In this document: positions 7,348 to 15,392 of the stretch, in pieces
Layout: the number at the start of each line of letters is the position of its first letter
Position numbering within the stretch: position 1 is the first letter of the stretch
Source: Pluralibacter sp. UBA7423
GTDB taxonomy: Bacteria > Pseudomonadota > Gammaproteobacteria > Enterobacterales > Enterobacteriaceae
DNA length: 23,324 bases
NCBI GenBank assembly: GCA_002470465.1
Contig: DKMD01000031.1
Location: forward strand, 1 to 23,324
Reading direction: 5' to 3'
Notes under the pieces: generated by a model
What the model was told of the DNA's origin: nothing
The model's input: only the letters and a program-made list of their open reading frames with translations
The model's database searches: none
Program-made: the position numbers and the translations under genes

Positions 7348-7764
7348 TCAAAATCCCTGCTCGAAAAAGCTCTCCAGAATCACGACCGCTGAGGCGGAGT
7401 CCACTTTTCCTTTGTTCAGCGCCCGATAGCCGCCGTGCTCAAACAAACCTGCCCGGGCTTCTACCGTGCTCAGTCGCTCGTCGTGAAGGATGATTTTCAC
7501 GCCAAACCGACCATGAATTTTATTGGCGAAATTACGTGCGCGCGAGGTCAGTGGCTGCTCGGTGCCGTCCATATTCAGCGGTAAACCGACCACCACCGCT
7601 TCAGGTTGCCACTCTTTGAGTAATTTCTCTATGGCGCTCCAGTCTGGCGTGCCATCCTGTGCCTTCAACGCGCCCAACGGACGCGCCGTACCGGTAACGC
7701 GCTGCCCGACGGCAACGCCAATGCTGCGCGTACCAAAGTCAAAACCGATCAGCGTACCGCTCAT
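7348..7764 (-). CDS. ruvX: RuvX/YqgF, Holliday junction resolvase-like ribonuclease
   Basis: The 138-residue product equals E. coli YqgF. It has the RNase H-like fold: [14 protein letters not shown] (7-20) carries the first catalytic Asp (Asp9), [11 protein letters not shown] follows, DERLSTVEA supplies further acidic residues, and [10 protein letters not shown] near the C-terminus carries the final Asp. The family is essential in E. coli and is implicated in 16S rRNA 5' end maturation; Holliday junction activity has been shown for homologues. The ATG at 7764 shares one base with the yqgE stop (TAATG), giving translational coupling, as in E. coli. Confidence 0.96.
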   Translation of the reverse strand: MSGTLIGFDFGTRSIGVAVGQRVTGTARPLGALKAQDGTPDWSAIEKLLKEWQPEAVVVGLPLNMDGTEQPLTSRARNFANKIHGRFGVKIILHDERLSTVEARAGLFEHGGYRALNKGKVDSASAVVILESFFEQGF

Positions 7765-8327
7765 TATGCATGCCCCGCAACGCCAGGCATGGTCTGGATA
7801 TCAATACCAATCAGGCGGGCAGCATCGCGCCAGCGGTCGGCAATCGGTGTTTTGAACAAAATATTGAGGTCGGCCGGGGCGGTCAGCCAGGCGTTATCGA
7901 GAATTTCCTGTTCAAGCTGGCCCTTCTCCCAGGAGGAGTAGCCCAGTGCCACCAGCACGTCTGCCGGCTGTTCAGCGGTGCCGAGCGTTTCAAGCACGTC
8001 GCGGGAGGTGGTGATCACGGTATTGTCAGAAATTCGGATGCTTGATGAAAATGCCGAAGGCGGCGTGTGCAGGATGAAGCCACGATCTTCTGCCAGCGGG
8101 CCGCCCATCATCACGGGCTTGTTGAGTCGAATGTCCGGATCGCGCGCTTCCGGGGCGATTTTCAGCTTTTCCAGAATCCCTTCAACCTTCAGATTTTCCA
8201 TCGGTTTGTTGATGATGATCCCCATTGCGCCGTCGTCATTGTATTCACAAATATAGACAACGGAGCGGCGAAACATCGGGTCCTGGAGAGCAGGCATGGC
8301 AATAAGAAAGTGGTGCTGTAAATTCAT
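7764..8327 (-). CDS. yqgE: YqgE/AlgH family protein (UPF0301)
   Basis: The 187-residue product equals E. coli YqgE. Conserved features are the N-terminal [45 protein letters not shown] and [15 protein letters not shown]. The family is named after AlgH of Pseudomonas, once linked to alginate control; no biochemical function is settled. It is cotranscribed with ruvX through a one-base overlap. A hairpin lies between it and gshB, so it may have its own promoter within 8328-8403. An AGGAAA purine run about 15 bases before the ATG is a poor Shine-Dalgarno in spacing. Confidence 0.94.
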   Translation of the reverse strand: MNLQHHFLIAMPALQDPMFRRSVVYICEYNDDGAMGIIINKPMENLKVEGILEKLKIAPEARDPDIRLNKPVMMGGPLAEDRGFILHTPPSAFSSSIRISDNTVITTSRDVLETLGTAEQPADVLVALGYSSWEKGQLEQEILDNAWLTAPADLNILFKTPIADRWRDAARLIGIDIQTMPGVAGHA

Positions 8328-8403
8328 TGTCAGAGGTTCTGTTTCCTGGTTTAAAAAGCAACAAGGGCCAGTATGCGGGGAAAGCTTGGCGCTGTCGAGA
8401 GAA

Positions 8404-8421
8404 GGCGGGATCCCTCCCGCC
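8404..8421 (-). terminator. Hairpin after gshB, possible partial terminator
   Basis: GGCGGGA and TCCCGCC form a 7-bp stem with a TCCC loop, 9 bases after the gshB stop. On the minus strand it is followed by TTCTCTC rather than a clean U-run, so it may reduce but not abolish read-through into yqgE. Confidence 0.45.
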
Positions 8422-8430
8422 CGGTGGCGA

Positions 8431-9378
8431 TTACTTACCGAGACGCTTTTCGATAGCGTCCATCAGCATGCCGGTGATGGAGACAGGGAATTCGGCTTCG
8501 ATTTCGCGAATGCAGGTAGGGCTGGTGACGTTAATCTCGGTCAGGCGATCGCCGATGATATCAAGGCCAACAAAAATCAGGCCCTTCGCCTTAAGCGTTG
8601 GTCCGATACGACGGGCAATTTCCCAGTCGCTTTCGGTCAGCGGACGAGGTTCACCGCGGCCACCGGCGGCCAGGTTACCGCGAGTTTCTCCGCCCTGCGG
8701 AATACGCGCCAGGCAATAAGGAACCGGTTCACCGTCCACCACCAGTACGCGCTTATCACCGTCCTTGATGGCGGGCAGATAGTTCTGCGCCATGCAGTAG
8801 CGGGTGCCGAGCTCGGTCAGGGTTTCAGCGATAACGCCAATGTTGGGGTCATCCTGCTTTACGCGGAAGATAGAGGCGCCGCCCATGCCGTCCAGCGGTT
8901 TCATAATGATGTCACCGTGCTGCTGCCAGAAGGCTTTCAGCTGAATTTTGCTGCGGGTGACCAGCGTTTCTGGCGTCAGGTCAGCAAACCACGCGGTAAA
9001 CAGTTTTTCGTTACAGTCGCGCAGGCTCTGGGGTTTGTTGACGATAAGCGTACCTTTTTCTTCTGCGCGCTCAAGGATATAGGTCGCATAGATGAATTCG
9101 GTGTCGAACGGCGGATCTTTGCGCATCAGGATGACGTCGAGGTCGGCAAGCGCAATATCCTGCTCGCCGTTGAAGCTGTACCAGCCGTCGTAGTTCTGCT
9201 CGACGCTCAGCAGGCGCGTCTGCGCCCGCGCTTCGCCGTTGATCAGATAGAGATCGTTCATCTCCATATAATGAATCTCGTAACCACGACGCTGCGCTTC
9301 CAGCAGCATAGCGAAGCTGGAATCTTTCTTGATATTGATCTTCGCAATGGGGTCCATCACGATGCCGAGCTTGATCAT
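8431..9378 (-). CDS. gshB: Glutathione synthetase
   Basis: The 315-residue product is one residue shorter than E. coli GshB as I remember it and matches it throughout. It joins gamma-glutamylcysteine and glycine with ATP to form glutathione in the cytoplasm. The ATP-grasp fold is visible: the N-terminal domain with [16 protein letters not shown], the ATP-binding Lys160 with the Gly-rich loop GMGG (164-167) in [13 protein letters not shown], and the C-terminal [15 protein letters not shown] and [16 protein letters not shown] segments that bind Mg-ATP and substrate. It starts 24 bases after the rsmE stop, and AGGAGAAG lies just upstream of the ATG, so it is probably cotranscribed with rsmE. Confidence 0.97.
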   Translation of the reverse strand: MIKLGIVMDPIAKINIKKDSSFAMLLEAQRRGYEIHYMEMNDLYLINGEARAQTRLLSVEQNYDGWYSFNGEQDIALADLDVILMRKDPPFDTEFIYATYILERAEEKGTLIVNKPQSLRDCNEKLFTAWFADLTPETLVTRSKIQLKAFWQQHGDIIMKPLDGMGGASIFRVKQDDPNIGVIAETLTELGTRYCMAQNYLPAIKDGDKRVLVVDGEPVPYCLARIPQGGETRGNLAAGGRGEPRPLTESDWEIARRIGPTLKAKGLIFVGLDIIGDRLTEINVTSPTCIREIEAEFPVSITGMLMDAIEKRLGK

Positions 9379-9402
9379 TACTCTTCTCCTGTAACGCGAA
9401 GT

Positions 9403-10134
9403 TTAGCCCAGGTCACCAAAACGCACCTGAAGCGCGGTGATGGCGGTGAGCGCAGTAGTCTCAGTACGCAGAACGCGGGGTCCTAAAAGAATATCCGTGA
9501 ACGCATAGCGGGCGGTCATGGCGATTTCATCCGCCGATAACCCGCCTTCCGGGCCAATGAGCAAACGTACTCGCTCAACGGGCTGCGGCAGCGTATTAAT
9601 GCTGGCGCTGGCACGTGGGTGAAGATTGAGCTTTAGTCCGCTCTCTTCCTCGGCGCACCAGGCTTCCAGATCCATCGCCGGGCGGATCTCCGGGATCACA
9701 TTTCGCCCGGATTGTTCACAGGCGGCAATGGCGATTTTTTGCCACTGCGCGAGCTTCTTGTTCAGACGTTCAGCATCCAGTTTAACGCCGCAGCGCTCGG
9801 AAAAGAGTGGCGTAATGAGGCTTACACCGAGCTCAATTGACTTCTGGATGGTGAATTCCATCTTTTCACCCCGGGATATGACCTGCCCGAGATGAATGTG
9901 CAGCGGAGATTCACGATCGTCGGTCCCGCCGCTCAGCACGCTGACCCGCACGCTCTTTTTGTCGGCCTGTAAAATTTCAGCCTCAAAAACCTGGTTGCTG
10001 CCGTCAAACAGCTGAATAACCTGGCCCGCGCTCATGCGCAGCACGCGGCCTACGTGGTTAGCGGCCTCTTCGCTCAGGGTTATCTGACTACCAGCGGTAA
10101 TGGGTTCAGGGTGCCAGATGCGGGGAATGCGCAT
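9403..10134 (-). CDS. rsmE: 16S rRNA (uracil-1498-N3)-methyltransferase RsmE
   Basis: The 243-residue product equals E. coli RsmE. It is a SPOUT-class methyltransferase with an N-terminal PUA-like RNA-binding domain (about 1-70) and a C-terminal knotted SAM-binding domain. The knot motifs are visible: QSGR (141-144), [10 protein letters not shown] (191-200) and [11 protein letters not shown] (217-227). It methylates N3 of U1498 in the decoding region of 16S rRNA. It lies 20 bases downstream of endA and 24 upstream of gshB, in the conserved E. coli order. Confidence 0.97.
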   Translation of the reverse strand: MRIPRIWHPEPITAGSQITLSEEAANHVGRVLRMSAGQVIQLFDGSNQVFEAEILQADKKSVRVSVLSGGTDDRESPLHIHLGQVISRGEKMEFTIQKSIELGVSLITPLFSERCGVKLDAERLNKKLAQWQKIAIAACEQSGRNVIPEIRPAMDLEAWCAEEESGLKLNLHPRASASINTLPQPVERVRLLIGPEGGLSADEIAMTARYAFTDILLGPRVLRTETTALTAITALQVRFGDLG

Positions 10135-10154
10135 AGTCTCAGGGTTTCCGGATA

Positions 10155-10889
10155 TCAGTTAACAATTGACGCTAGTGTAGGGTAGCTCTTTTGCGCCTGG
10201 CAAGCCTGCTGGACGTAAGGGTTGTGATTGCCCTGGATTCTGGCGATGCGCTCGTCGCGTGTGCACTCCCACGCCGTGACCGGATACTGCTTGTTCCACA
10301 CGGTGAAAAGCTGAGTCTGCTGGCGGGAAAGCGGAAGCTTGTACTGGTCGCGCATATAGAAGTAGATGCGGGCGATAGCGCCGCGTGCGCGCGCAGGCGG
10401 TTCGGCGACTTTATCTTTGAAATCAACCTTCATCGAACATTGCCCGTACTGGCCTTCCCCGCCGTTCCACTGGCTGTACATGAAGTTGTTGCGGTCGCCG
10501 TTTACTTCACCGACGGCGGGCTGCAGGTTGTGCATATCGCTTTCGATTTTGCGATAGACAGGATCTTTGGCGCAGTTTTTGCGTCCGCCGTCCTGCCAGC
10601 ACTGCAGCAGGTGGCCAAACTGCCAGGCGGGCATCACGTGCTCCCATTCGACGCGGCTGGCGCGGGTTTCATTTTTACGCACTTTATAGCCGCACGATTC
10701 CAGATCGATAACGCCTTTCTTGCCGTGCCAGCTGATTTTGCAGCCGCAATAGAAATCGCCGGGCACGTCAGAATTGACCTTTACGCCAGCGGTTTTTGCC
10801 TGGGAAAAACTGTTGATACCTTCGGCCATGGCCTGGCCTGAAAAAGCGGTGGCGAAAAATGCCAGCGCCAGAACTGATTTACGGGACAT
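10155..10889 (-). CDS. endA: Periplasmic DNA-specific endonuclease I
   Basis: The product is a 244-residue secreted nuclease of the EndA/NucM family. It makes double-strand breaks in DNA in the periplasm and is known in E. coli to be inhibited by tRNA. Residues 1-22 form a Sec signal peptide ending in Ala-Met-Ala before Glu-Gly-Ile. [16 protein letters not shown] carries the beta-beta-alpha-metal catalytic histidine, and [19 protein letters not shown] is the companion metal-binding segment. Several cysteines suggest disulfides, consistent with export. I chose the ATG at 10889 because GGAG lies 6 bases upstream and it begins a proper signal peptide; a longer frame from 10946 adds 19 residues that would spoil it. 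The C-terminus is about nine residues longer than in E. coli. Confidence 0.95.
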   Translation of the reverse strand: MSRKSVLALAFFATAFSGQAMAEGINSFSQAKTAGVKVNSDVPGDFYCGCKISWHGKKGVIDLESCGYKVRKNETRASRVEWEHVMPAWQFGHLLQCWQDGGRKNCAKDPVYRKIESDMHNLQPAVGEVNGDRNNFMYSQWNGGEGQYGQCSMKVDFKDKVAEPPARARGAIARIYFYMRDQYKLPLSRQQTQLFTVWNKQYPVTAWECTRDERIARIQGNHNPYVQQACQAQKSYPTLASIVN

Positions 10890-10917
10890 CACGAACTCCG
10901 TCTCAAAACGAGCCCGC

Positions 10918-10946
10918 AACGTAGCGAATGCTATTGTCAGATGCAA
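10918..10946 (-). promoter_or_regulatory. Candidate endA promoter
   Basis: On the minus strand TTGCAT (-35, 10946-10941) is followed after 17 bases by TACGTT (-10, 10923-10918), about 29 bases before the endA start codon. The hexamers are moderate matches only. Confidence 0.3.
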
Positions 10947-10983
10947 TCAGTCAGATCAGAAAACTTCCTGTTATTTCCGAAGG

Positions 10984-11484
10984 TTACTTTTCCGCCACCA
11001 GCGGATCGCCGCAGTGTACGCAACGATAAACGGCCTCACCGCGCAGGACGCGATTATGGCGTCGTACGGTGAGCTGGTGCTGCTGGCAGCCGCAGCGGTA
11101 GGGGAAGGTATTTTTGCGAACGGACGCCAGCTCAAACTGATGTGTCCGGCGGGCGGGAACGCCGAGTACGCTCTCCATCATCCACTTCCATTCTTTGCCG
11201 TGGGGTGCTACGCGGCCAAAGCGCTTCCAGACCAGCAGATGCGCCAGTTCGTGCGGCACCACTTCGTCGATAAACGCCTGCTGGTTTTCCATCAGCAGTA
11301 CGGGGTTGAGGCGAATTTCGTAGTTTTCCAGCCAGGCCGTGCCCGCTGAGGTACCGCGCTGTTGCCAGGTCAGTTTGGGTTCCGGGTAGTCGCGGCCAAG
11401 CTTCAGGTTAGCCTGAGCGAGTTTTTCCCGCAGGCTGCGCATAACGGCTTGCTGAATGGCGATGGGAAGGCGAGGGGTTTTCAT
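10984..11484 (-). CDS. sprT: SprT family zinc metalloprotease-like protein (YggI)
   Basis: The 166-residue product is close to E. coli SprT in length. It carries the zincin motif HELAH (78-82) in [15 protein letters not shown] and a C-terminal zinc ribbon built from Cys131, Cys133, Cys155 and Cys158 (YRCGC and YRCVHCGDP). The SprT domain is shared with eukaryotic Spartan, which cleaves DNA-protein crosslinks; the bacterial role is not well established. The ATG at 11484 has GGCTC-type upstream sequence with only a weak Shine-Dalgarno. It lies 94 bases upstream of endA on the same strand and is separated from galP by a BIME. Confidence 0.93.
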   Translation of the reverse strand: MKTPRLPIAIQQAVMRSLREKLAQANLKLGRDYPEPKLTWQQRGTSAGTAWLENYEIRLNPVLLMENQQAFIDEVVPHELAHLLVWKRFGRVAPHGKEWKWMMESVLGVPARRTHQFELASVRKNTFPYRCGCQQHQLTVRRHNRVLRGEAVYRCVHCGDPLVAEK

Positions 11485-11532
11485 GGAGCCTGAGAATAAA
11501 ACGATGGACGGGGGAGTGCAAGAGGCGGTATC

Positions 11533-11605
11533 GCACCGGCGGTGCTGCGCTTGCCGGGCCTACAAATGTGGGTCTGTAGGCCGGGTTAGCGCAGCGCCAC
11601 CCGGC
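11533..11605. repeat. BIME: inverted pair of REP sequences between galP and sprT
   Basis: Two REP-like units face each other: GCACCGGCGGTGCTGCGC... ending GGGCCTACA (11533-11564), and TGTAGGCCGGGTTAGCGC... ending CCACCCGGC (11575-11605). They match the classical enterobacterial REP core and are separated by about 10 bases. They lie between two genes on the same strand. Such elements typically stabilise upstream mRNA ends or bind gyrase or IHF. Confidence 0.85.
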
Positions 11606-11623
11606 ACCTACAGCAACTGAAAC

Positions 11624-13018
11624 TTAATTATGCGCGCCAATCTCGCGCAGTGGACGGCCTTTCATCAGGTTACGTTCGATATGTTCCAGCGACACGTGTT
11701 TGGTTTCCGGTACCAGCCACAGCGTCAGCACGATGAAGAACAGGTTCAGGCCGCCGTAAACCCAGAAGGTATTGGCGTTGCCGAGCGAGTTCAGCATGGT
11801 CAGGAAGGTCGCACCGACGATCATGTTGGCAATCCAGTTGGTGGCGGTCGAACAGGTGATACCGAAATCGCGTCCTTTCAGCGGCTGGATCTCAGAGCAC
11901 AGGACCCAAATCAGCGGACCGGCGCTCATCGCGAAGCCCACGATAAACATCAGCAGCATGGCGACGGCGAAGTACTGCGCACCAGGCGTGTGGATGCCGT
12001 TATGCATCATGGTGCCGAGTACGCCCATGCCGACGGCCATGACCAGGAAGCCGAGCACCAGCGTCGGTTTACGTCCCCAGCGGTCCACAAGGCCAATCGC
12101 GATAAAGGTTGCCAGCACGTTAGTCAGGCCGACGATCACCGTGCCCCACATTTGTTCAGTGGTGTTAGCGTAGCCCGCCAGCTCGAAGATTTTCGGCGCG
12201 TAGTACATGATGACGTTCATACCGGTGAACTGTTGCATTACCTGTAACAGCACGCCGAGGAACACCGCGCGGCGGAAGTTGCTGTTCTCTTTAAACAGCG
12301 CCCAGCCGGACTGCTTCACCTTCAGGCTTTCACGGATCTCTTCGAGCTCATTTTTTGCTTCGGCGCTGGTGTCACGCAGGCGTTGCAGTACGCGTTCGGC
12401 ATCATTAAACCGGCGTTTAGCGGCGTACCAGCGTGGGCTGTCCGGCAGGAAGAAGACGCCAATCAGCAGCAGAACGGCAGGGATGATGATTACGCCGAGC
12501 ATCCAGCGCCATGCACCGCTGTAGCTAAAAGCGGTATCGGAAAGGTAGGCCGCGAGGATCCCGATAGTGATCATCAACTGGTACATCGAAATCATGCTGC
12601 CGCGAATTTTCTCTGGCGCGATTTCAGACAGGTACAGCGGCGCGGTGTAGGAGGCAACACCGACCGCCAGGCCCAGCAGTACGCGGGATACCAGCAGCAC
12701 TTCTACGTTCGGCGCGGCGGCGGAGCAAAGCGAGCCCGCCACGAACAGGATCGCGCCGATCATCAGGCTTTTTTTACGGCCAAGACGATAAGAAAGCCAG
12801 CCGCTGCCGACGGCACCCACCGCGGCACCGAACATCATCGAGCTGACCACCCATTCCTGGGTGTGTGAGTCAATCTGGAATTCATGGGCGATGAAGGGCA
12901 GTGCGCCCGCAATCACGCCAATATCAAGGCCGAACAGCAATCCCGCCAGGGCTGCGAGGAAGCAAACAAAGAACGTAATCGCCTTGTTGGAATACCCCTG
13001 TTTTTTATTGACAGGCAT
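11624..13018 (-). CDS. galP: Galactose:H+ symporter GalP
   Basis: The 464-residue product equals E. coli GalP and matches it closely. It is a 12-helix inner-membrane sugar porter of the major facilitator superfamily that couples D-galactose (and glucose) uptake to proton entry. Family motifs are [16 protein letters not shown] in helix 1, [11 protein letters not shown] after helix 2, [12 protein letters not shown] after helix 6, [14 protein letters not shown] in helix 7, DRWGRKPTL after helix 8 and [10 protein letters not shown] at the C-terminal end. I chose the ATG at 13018 because GGAGGG lies just upstream and it gives the E. coli length; a longer frame from 13120 would run through the CRP and Gal operator sites. 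It is transcribed alone. Confidence 0.97.
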   Translation of the reverse strand: MPVNKKQGYSNKAITFFVCFLAALAGLLFGLDIGVIAGALPFIAHEFQIDSHTQEWVVSSMMFGAAVGAVGSGWLSYRLGRKKSLMIGAILFVAGSLCSAAAPNVEVLLVSRVLLGLAVGVASYTAPLYLSEIAPEKIRGSMISMYQLMITIGILAAYLSDTAFSYSGAWRWMLGVIIIPAVLLLIGVFFLPDSPRWYAAKRRFNDAERVLQRLRDTSAEAKNELEEIRESLKVKQSGWALFKENSNFRRAVFLGVLLQVMQQFTGMNVIMYYAPKIFELAGYANTTEQMWGTVIVGLTNVLATFIAIGLVDRWGRKPTLVLGFLVMAVGMGVLGTMMHNGIHTPGAQYFAVAMLLMFIVGFAMSAGPLIWVLCSEIQPLKGRDFGITCSTATNWIANMIVGATFLTMLNSLGNANTFWVYGGLNLFFIVLTLWLVPETKHVSLEHIERNLMKGRPLREIGAHN

Positions 13019-13083
13019 TATGCCCTCCAAATGGGTTATCAGTTTTATCAATGTAAAGGGTAGGTTAGGAGGGCGTGAAAAGA

Positions 13084-13099
13084 TGTGAGATAAATCACA
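13084..13099. promoter_or_regulatory. CRP site at the galP promoter
   Basis: TGTGAGATAAATCACA matches the CRP core TGTGA-N6-TCACA at all ten specified positions. Its centre is 13091.5. A -10-like TACCCT lies on the minus strand at 13062-13057, which would place transcription start near 13050 and CRP near -41.5, the class II position. Confidence 0.75.
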
Positions 13100-13102
13100 A
13101 TG

Positions 13103-13118
13103 GTGTAATCGGTTACAC
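13103..13118. promoter_or_regulatory. GalR/GalS operator upstream of galP
   Basis: GTGTAATCGGTTACAC fits the Gal operator pattern GTGTAA-N-CG-N-TTACAC and is palindromic at 7 of 8 positions per half. Its centre (13110.5) is 19 bp upstream of the CRP centre, equivalent to about -60.5, the same geometry as the external operator of the gal operon. Confidence 0.75.
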
Positions 13119-13194
13119 AAATGTCAGGTTATGTAATCTTAATAATATGTTATTTATCAAATAGATATAATTGAATATGCGCACAGATAAATTG

Positions 13195-13271
13195 CATTTT
13201 TGAGACTTACCCGAAACTGGCTGTAACATCACAACAATTGGGTTCTTGCAAAGTAAAAAGTCTCAAAAATG
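13195..13271. repeat. 14-bp perfect inverted repeat with 49-base spacer
   Basis: CATTTTTGAGACTT (13195-13208) and AAGTCTCAAAAATG (13258-13271) are exact inverted copies. The element lies upstream of galP between its two Gal operator candidates. No T-run follows, so it is not a simple terminator. Function unknown. Confidence 0.6.
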
Positions 13272-13285
13272 TCCTTGCAGCATTA

Positions 13286-13301
13286 GTGTAAGCGCTTTCA
13301 T
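13286..13301. promoter_or_regulatory. Possible second, distal GalR/GalS operator
   Basis: GTGTAAGCGCTTTCAT keeps a perfect left half and the CG centre of the Gal operator but a degenerate right half. Its centre is 183 bp from the proximal operator, a separation that could allow looping. Confidence 0.45.
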
Positions 13302-13371
13302 TGGAAGAATTCAGACAGATTGGCGTGAAGGGGGGTTGCGGGGCGAATGATGGGTTTTTAGCGTAGCAGAA

Positions 13372-13401
13372 AAGCAAAAGGCCAGCGCGAGGCTGGCCTT
13401 T
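13372..13401 (-). terminator. Intrinsic terminator of metK
   Basis: AAAGGCCAGC and GCTGGCCTTT form a perfect 10-bp stem with a 5-base loop (13377-13401), 20 bases after the metK stop. On the minus strand it runs into TTTTGCTTTT. Confidence 0.85.
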
Positions 13402-13421
13402 GAAGCAGAAAGCGGCAGGAC

Positions 13422-14576
13422 TTATTTCAGACCCGCGGCCTCACGCAGCAGGGCGGCTTTGTCGGTTTTTTCCCAAGGGAAATGTTCACGACCAAAGTGA
13501 CCGTAGGCTGCGGTTTCTTTGTAGATTGGGTGCAGCAGATCCAGCATCTGAATCAGGCCGTACGGACGCAGGTCGAAGAATTCACGTACCAGCAGGGTCA
13601 GCTGCTCGGCCGGGACTTTTTCGGTGCCGAAGGTTTCAACCATGATGGAAGTAGGTTCTGCCACGCCGATTGCGTAGGAAACCTGAATTTCACAGCGATC
13701 GGCCAGGCCTGCCGCAACGATGTTTTTCGCAACATAGCGTGCCGCGTACGCCGCAGAACGGTCAACTTTAGACGGATCTTTACCGGAGAACGCACCGCCG
13801 CCGTGACGAGCCATGCCGCCGTAAGTATCCACGATGATCTTACGTCCGGTCAGACCGCAGTCGCCCATTGGGCCACCGATAACGAAACGGCCGGTTGGGT
13901 TGATGAAGAATTTGGTGGCGCTGTTCAGCCATTCGGTTGGCAGAACGGGCTTGATGATCTCTTCCATCACTGCTTCCTGCAGGGATTTCTGATCGATATC
14001 TTCGGCGTGCTGAGTGGAGAGCACCACGGCATCGATGCCGACGATTTTGCCGTCGTCATACTGGAAGGTCACCTGGCTTTTTGCATCCGGACGCAGCCAT
14101 GGCAGGGTGCCGTTTTTACGCACTTCAGCCTGACGCTGCACCAGACGGTGTGCGTAGGTGACTGGCGCTGGCATCAGCACGTCGGTTTCGTTAGTGGCAT
14201 AGCCAAACATCAGGCCCTGGTCGCCCGCGCCCTGCTCCAGCGGATCGGCACGGTCAACGCCCTGGTTGATGTCCGGAGACTGTTTCCCGATTGCGCTCAG
14301 TACCGCGCAGGAGTTGGCGTCAAAGCCCATATCGGAATGCACATAGCCAATTTCGCGCACCGTGTTACGGGTGATCTCTTCGATATCCACCCACGCGCTG
14401 GTGGTGATTTCACCGCCCACTAAAACCATGCCGGTTTTGACGTAAGTTTCACAGGCTACGCGCGCTTTCGGATCCTGCTCGAGGATAGCGTCAAGTACGG
14501 CGTCGGAGATTTGGTCAGCAATTTTGTCTGGATGCCCTTCAGATACGGACTCGGACGTAAAGAGGTGTTTTGCCAT
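13422..14576 (-). CDS. metK: S-adenosylmethionine synthetase
   Basis: The 384-residue product equals E. coli MetK. It makes SAM from methionine and ATP with release of phosphate and pyrophosphate, and works as a cytoplasmic tetramer needing Mg and K ions. Motifs are [18 protein letters not shown] (12-29, including the catalytic His), [12 protein letters not shown] (near 117-127, the MetK signature 1) and [16 protein letters not shown] (signature 2, P-loop-like, near residue 260). It is transcribed alone from the wide metK-speA gap; AGGTG lies about 9 bases before the ATG. Regulation by MetJ is expected from the family, and possible met boxes lie about 120-143 bases upstream. It ends at a strong terminator shortly before the galP control region. 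Confidence 0.98.
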   Translation of the reverse strand: MAKHLFTSESVSEGHPDKIADQISDAVLDAILEQDPKARVACETYVKTGMVLVGGEITTSAWVDIEEITRNTVREIGYVHSDMGFDANSCAVLSAIGKQSPDINQGVDRADPLEQGAGDQGLMFGYATNETDVLMPAPVTYAHRLVQRQAEVRKNGTLPWLRPDAKSQVTFQYDDGKIVGIDAVVLSTQHAEDIDQKSLQEAVMEEIIKPVLPTEWLNSATKFFINPTGRFVIGGPMGDCGLTGRKIIVDTYGGMARHGGGAFSGKDPSKVDRSAAYAARYVAKNIVAAGLADRCEIQVSYAIGVAEPTSIMVETFGTEKVPAEQLTLLVREFFDLRPYGLIQMLDLLHPIYKETAAYGHFGREHFPWEKTDKAALLREAAGLK

Positions 14577-14695
14577 GTTTTATTTCACCTGGAAAGAATT
14601 CGGTTAGCTCAAACTGTTGTAACTGGATGTTCTGACAGACTTTTAAACCAGAACTTGCCGATAATCACACAAACAGTCTGGGTGTTAATCAGTAT

Positions 14696-14719
14696 AGATG
14701 GATTAACATCTGGATGGCT
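14696..14719. promoter_or_regulatory. Putative MetJ (met box) array upstream of metK
   Basis: Read on the minus strand, three adjoining octamers AGCCATCC, AGATGTTA and ATCCATCT each match the met box AGACGTCT at 5 of 8 positions. A -10-like TATACT on the minus strand overlaps the last one. Tandem weak octamers are the normal form of MetJ sites, but the individual matches are modest. Confidence 0.4.
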
Positions 14720-15214
14720 ATTTTAGGTCAGAGTTTCGCCCGATTGCCAGTTTTTTTTGAGATGTGTCGCATCTGCGTGCCCGGGAGGCTGGCAATTTTT
14801 CCTGACATCGGTGGAAGCGTGCGCATTAATATTTTGCTTTTTATCCGGGTTCCCGGTATAAAACGCCGCGCGCGGCTCATACCAAAAAAGCGCACGATGC
14901 CTGCCTTCGTGTCGCCACTTCCAGCCGGGTTAAGCAGTGTTTTTTTACACGGAAAGTTTGGCTTTGGCTTGTCGCTGGCCCCGGTGGGTTGGTGTGGAGG
15001 TGATACGACATAATGAACCATCGTTTTTTGCAGATTCAGTCATGCCGTTCCGGCGTGCATTTATCCCCAGCAGCTTCACTCTCTTCGCATAAAACCTGCC
15101 GAAGTTATCCTCATTCGGGCTTATCTCAGGATTCAAGGGCCGGTCAGGCACTCTGATACTGGACAAGGGCGCTCCTGTTGCACAGGGGTTTTCTCGTGGT
15201 TTCTCCGGTGGTCC

Positions 15215-15242
15215 TTCAAACCCCGGGTCTATGTTTTACAAT
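15215..15242 (+). promoter_or_regulatory. Candidate promoter upstream of speA
   Basis: TTCAAA (15215-15220) and TACAAT (15237-15242) are spaced by 16 bases. A start near 15249 would give speA a leader of about 135 bases but would fall just past the yqgB start codon, so yqgB would need an upstream promoter. Low certainty. Confidence 0.25.
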
Positions 15243-15245
15243 GAT

Positions 15246-15392
15246 ATGAACAAGAAACCGGTCGCACAGGCGGGCGTTCAGCATACTCTGCTGAAGCACA
15301 CGGCTGTTTATGGGTTGTTATCGCTGAGTAACATTGCGATAGTAGTCAACTGTTTTACACTTTTGCCAACATTTGAGGTTCGCTATGTCTGA
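15246..15392 (+). CDS. yqgB: YqgB-like small protein overlapping the speA start
   Basis: A 48-codon frame begins [10 protein letters not shown] and contains the segment [10 protein letters not shown] recognise both blocks from E. coli YqgB, a 43-residue protein encoded just before speA. The frame ends with TGA at 15390-15392, eight bases inside speA, so the genes overlap and may be translationally coupled. The C-terminus differs from E. coli (LPTFEVRYV in place of a short end) because the frame runs into speA. An in-frame ATG at 15231 would add five residues (MFYND); neither start has a strong Shine-Dalgarno. YqgB has been linked to acid response in Salmonella and E. coli, but its function is not firmly known. 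It could alternatively act mainly as a leader peptide for speA. Confidence 0.75.
   Translation: MNKKPVAQAGVQHTLLKHTAVYGLLSLSNIAIVVNCFTLLPTFEVRYV

Larger units (their letters stand above)
14577..15245. other. metK-speA intergenic control region
   Basis: About 670 bp separates the divergent genes metK and speA. I see the candidate MetJ boxes, an inverted GTTCTG/CAGAAC pair at 14629-14654 inside the expected metK leader, and a promoter-like match near yqgB. Open frames of 73-99 codons on both strands here have no Shine-Dalgarno or recognisable family, and I do not call them. No RNA gene was recognised. Confidence 0.5.

Noticed and set aside
8296..9486. 396-codon open frame on the plus strand
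   Set aside because: It is antisense to yqgE, gshB and rsmE, which are recognised with certainty; it reflects GC-rich codon shadowing.
11533..11605. Possible CRISPR-like repeat pair
   Set aside because: The two units are inverted, not direct, and match the classical REP core, so this is a BIME.
13482..14423. 313-codon open frame opposite metK
   Set aside because: It is the antisense shadow of the highly conserved metK gene.
14714..15166. Open frames of 73-99 codons on both strands in the metK-speA gap
   Set aside because: They overlap each other, lack ribosome binding sites and show no family resemblance; E. coli annotations in this gap (yqgC, yqgD) are themselves doubtful.
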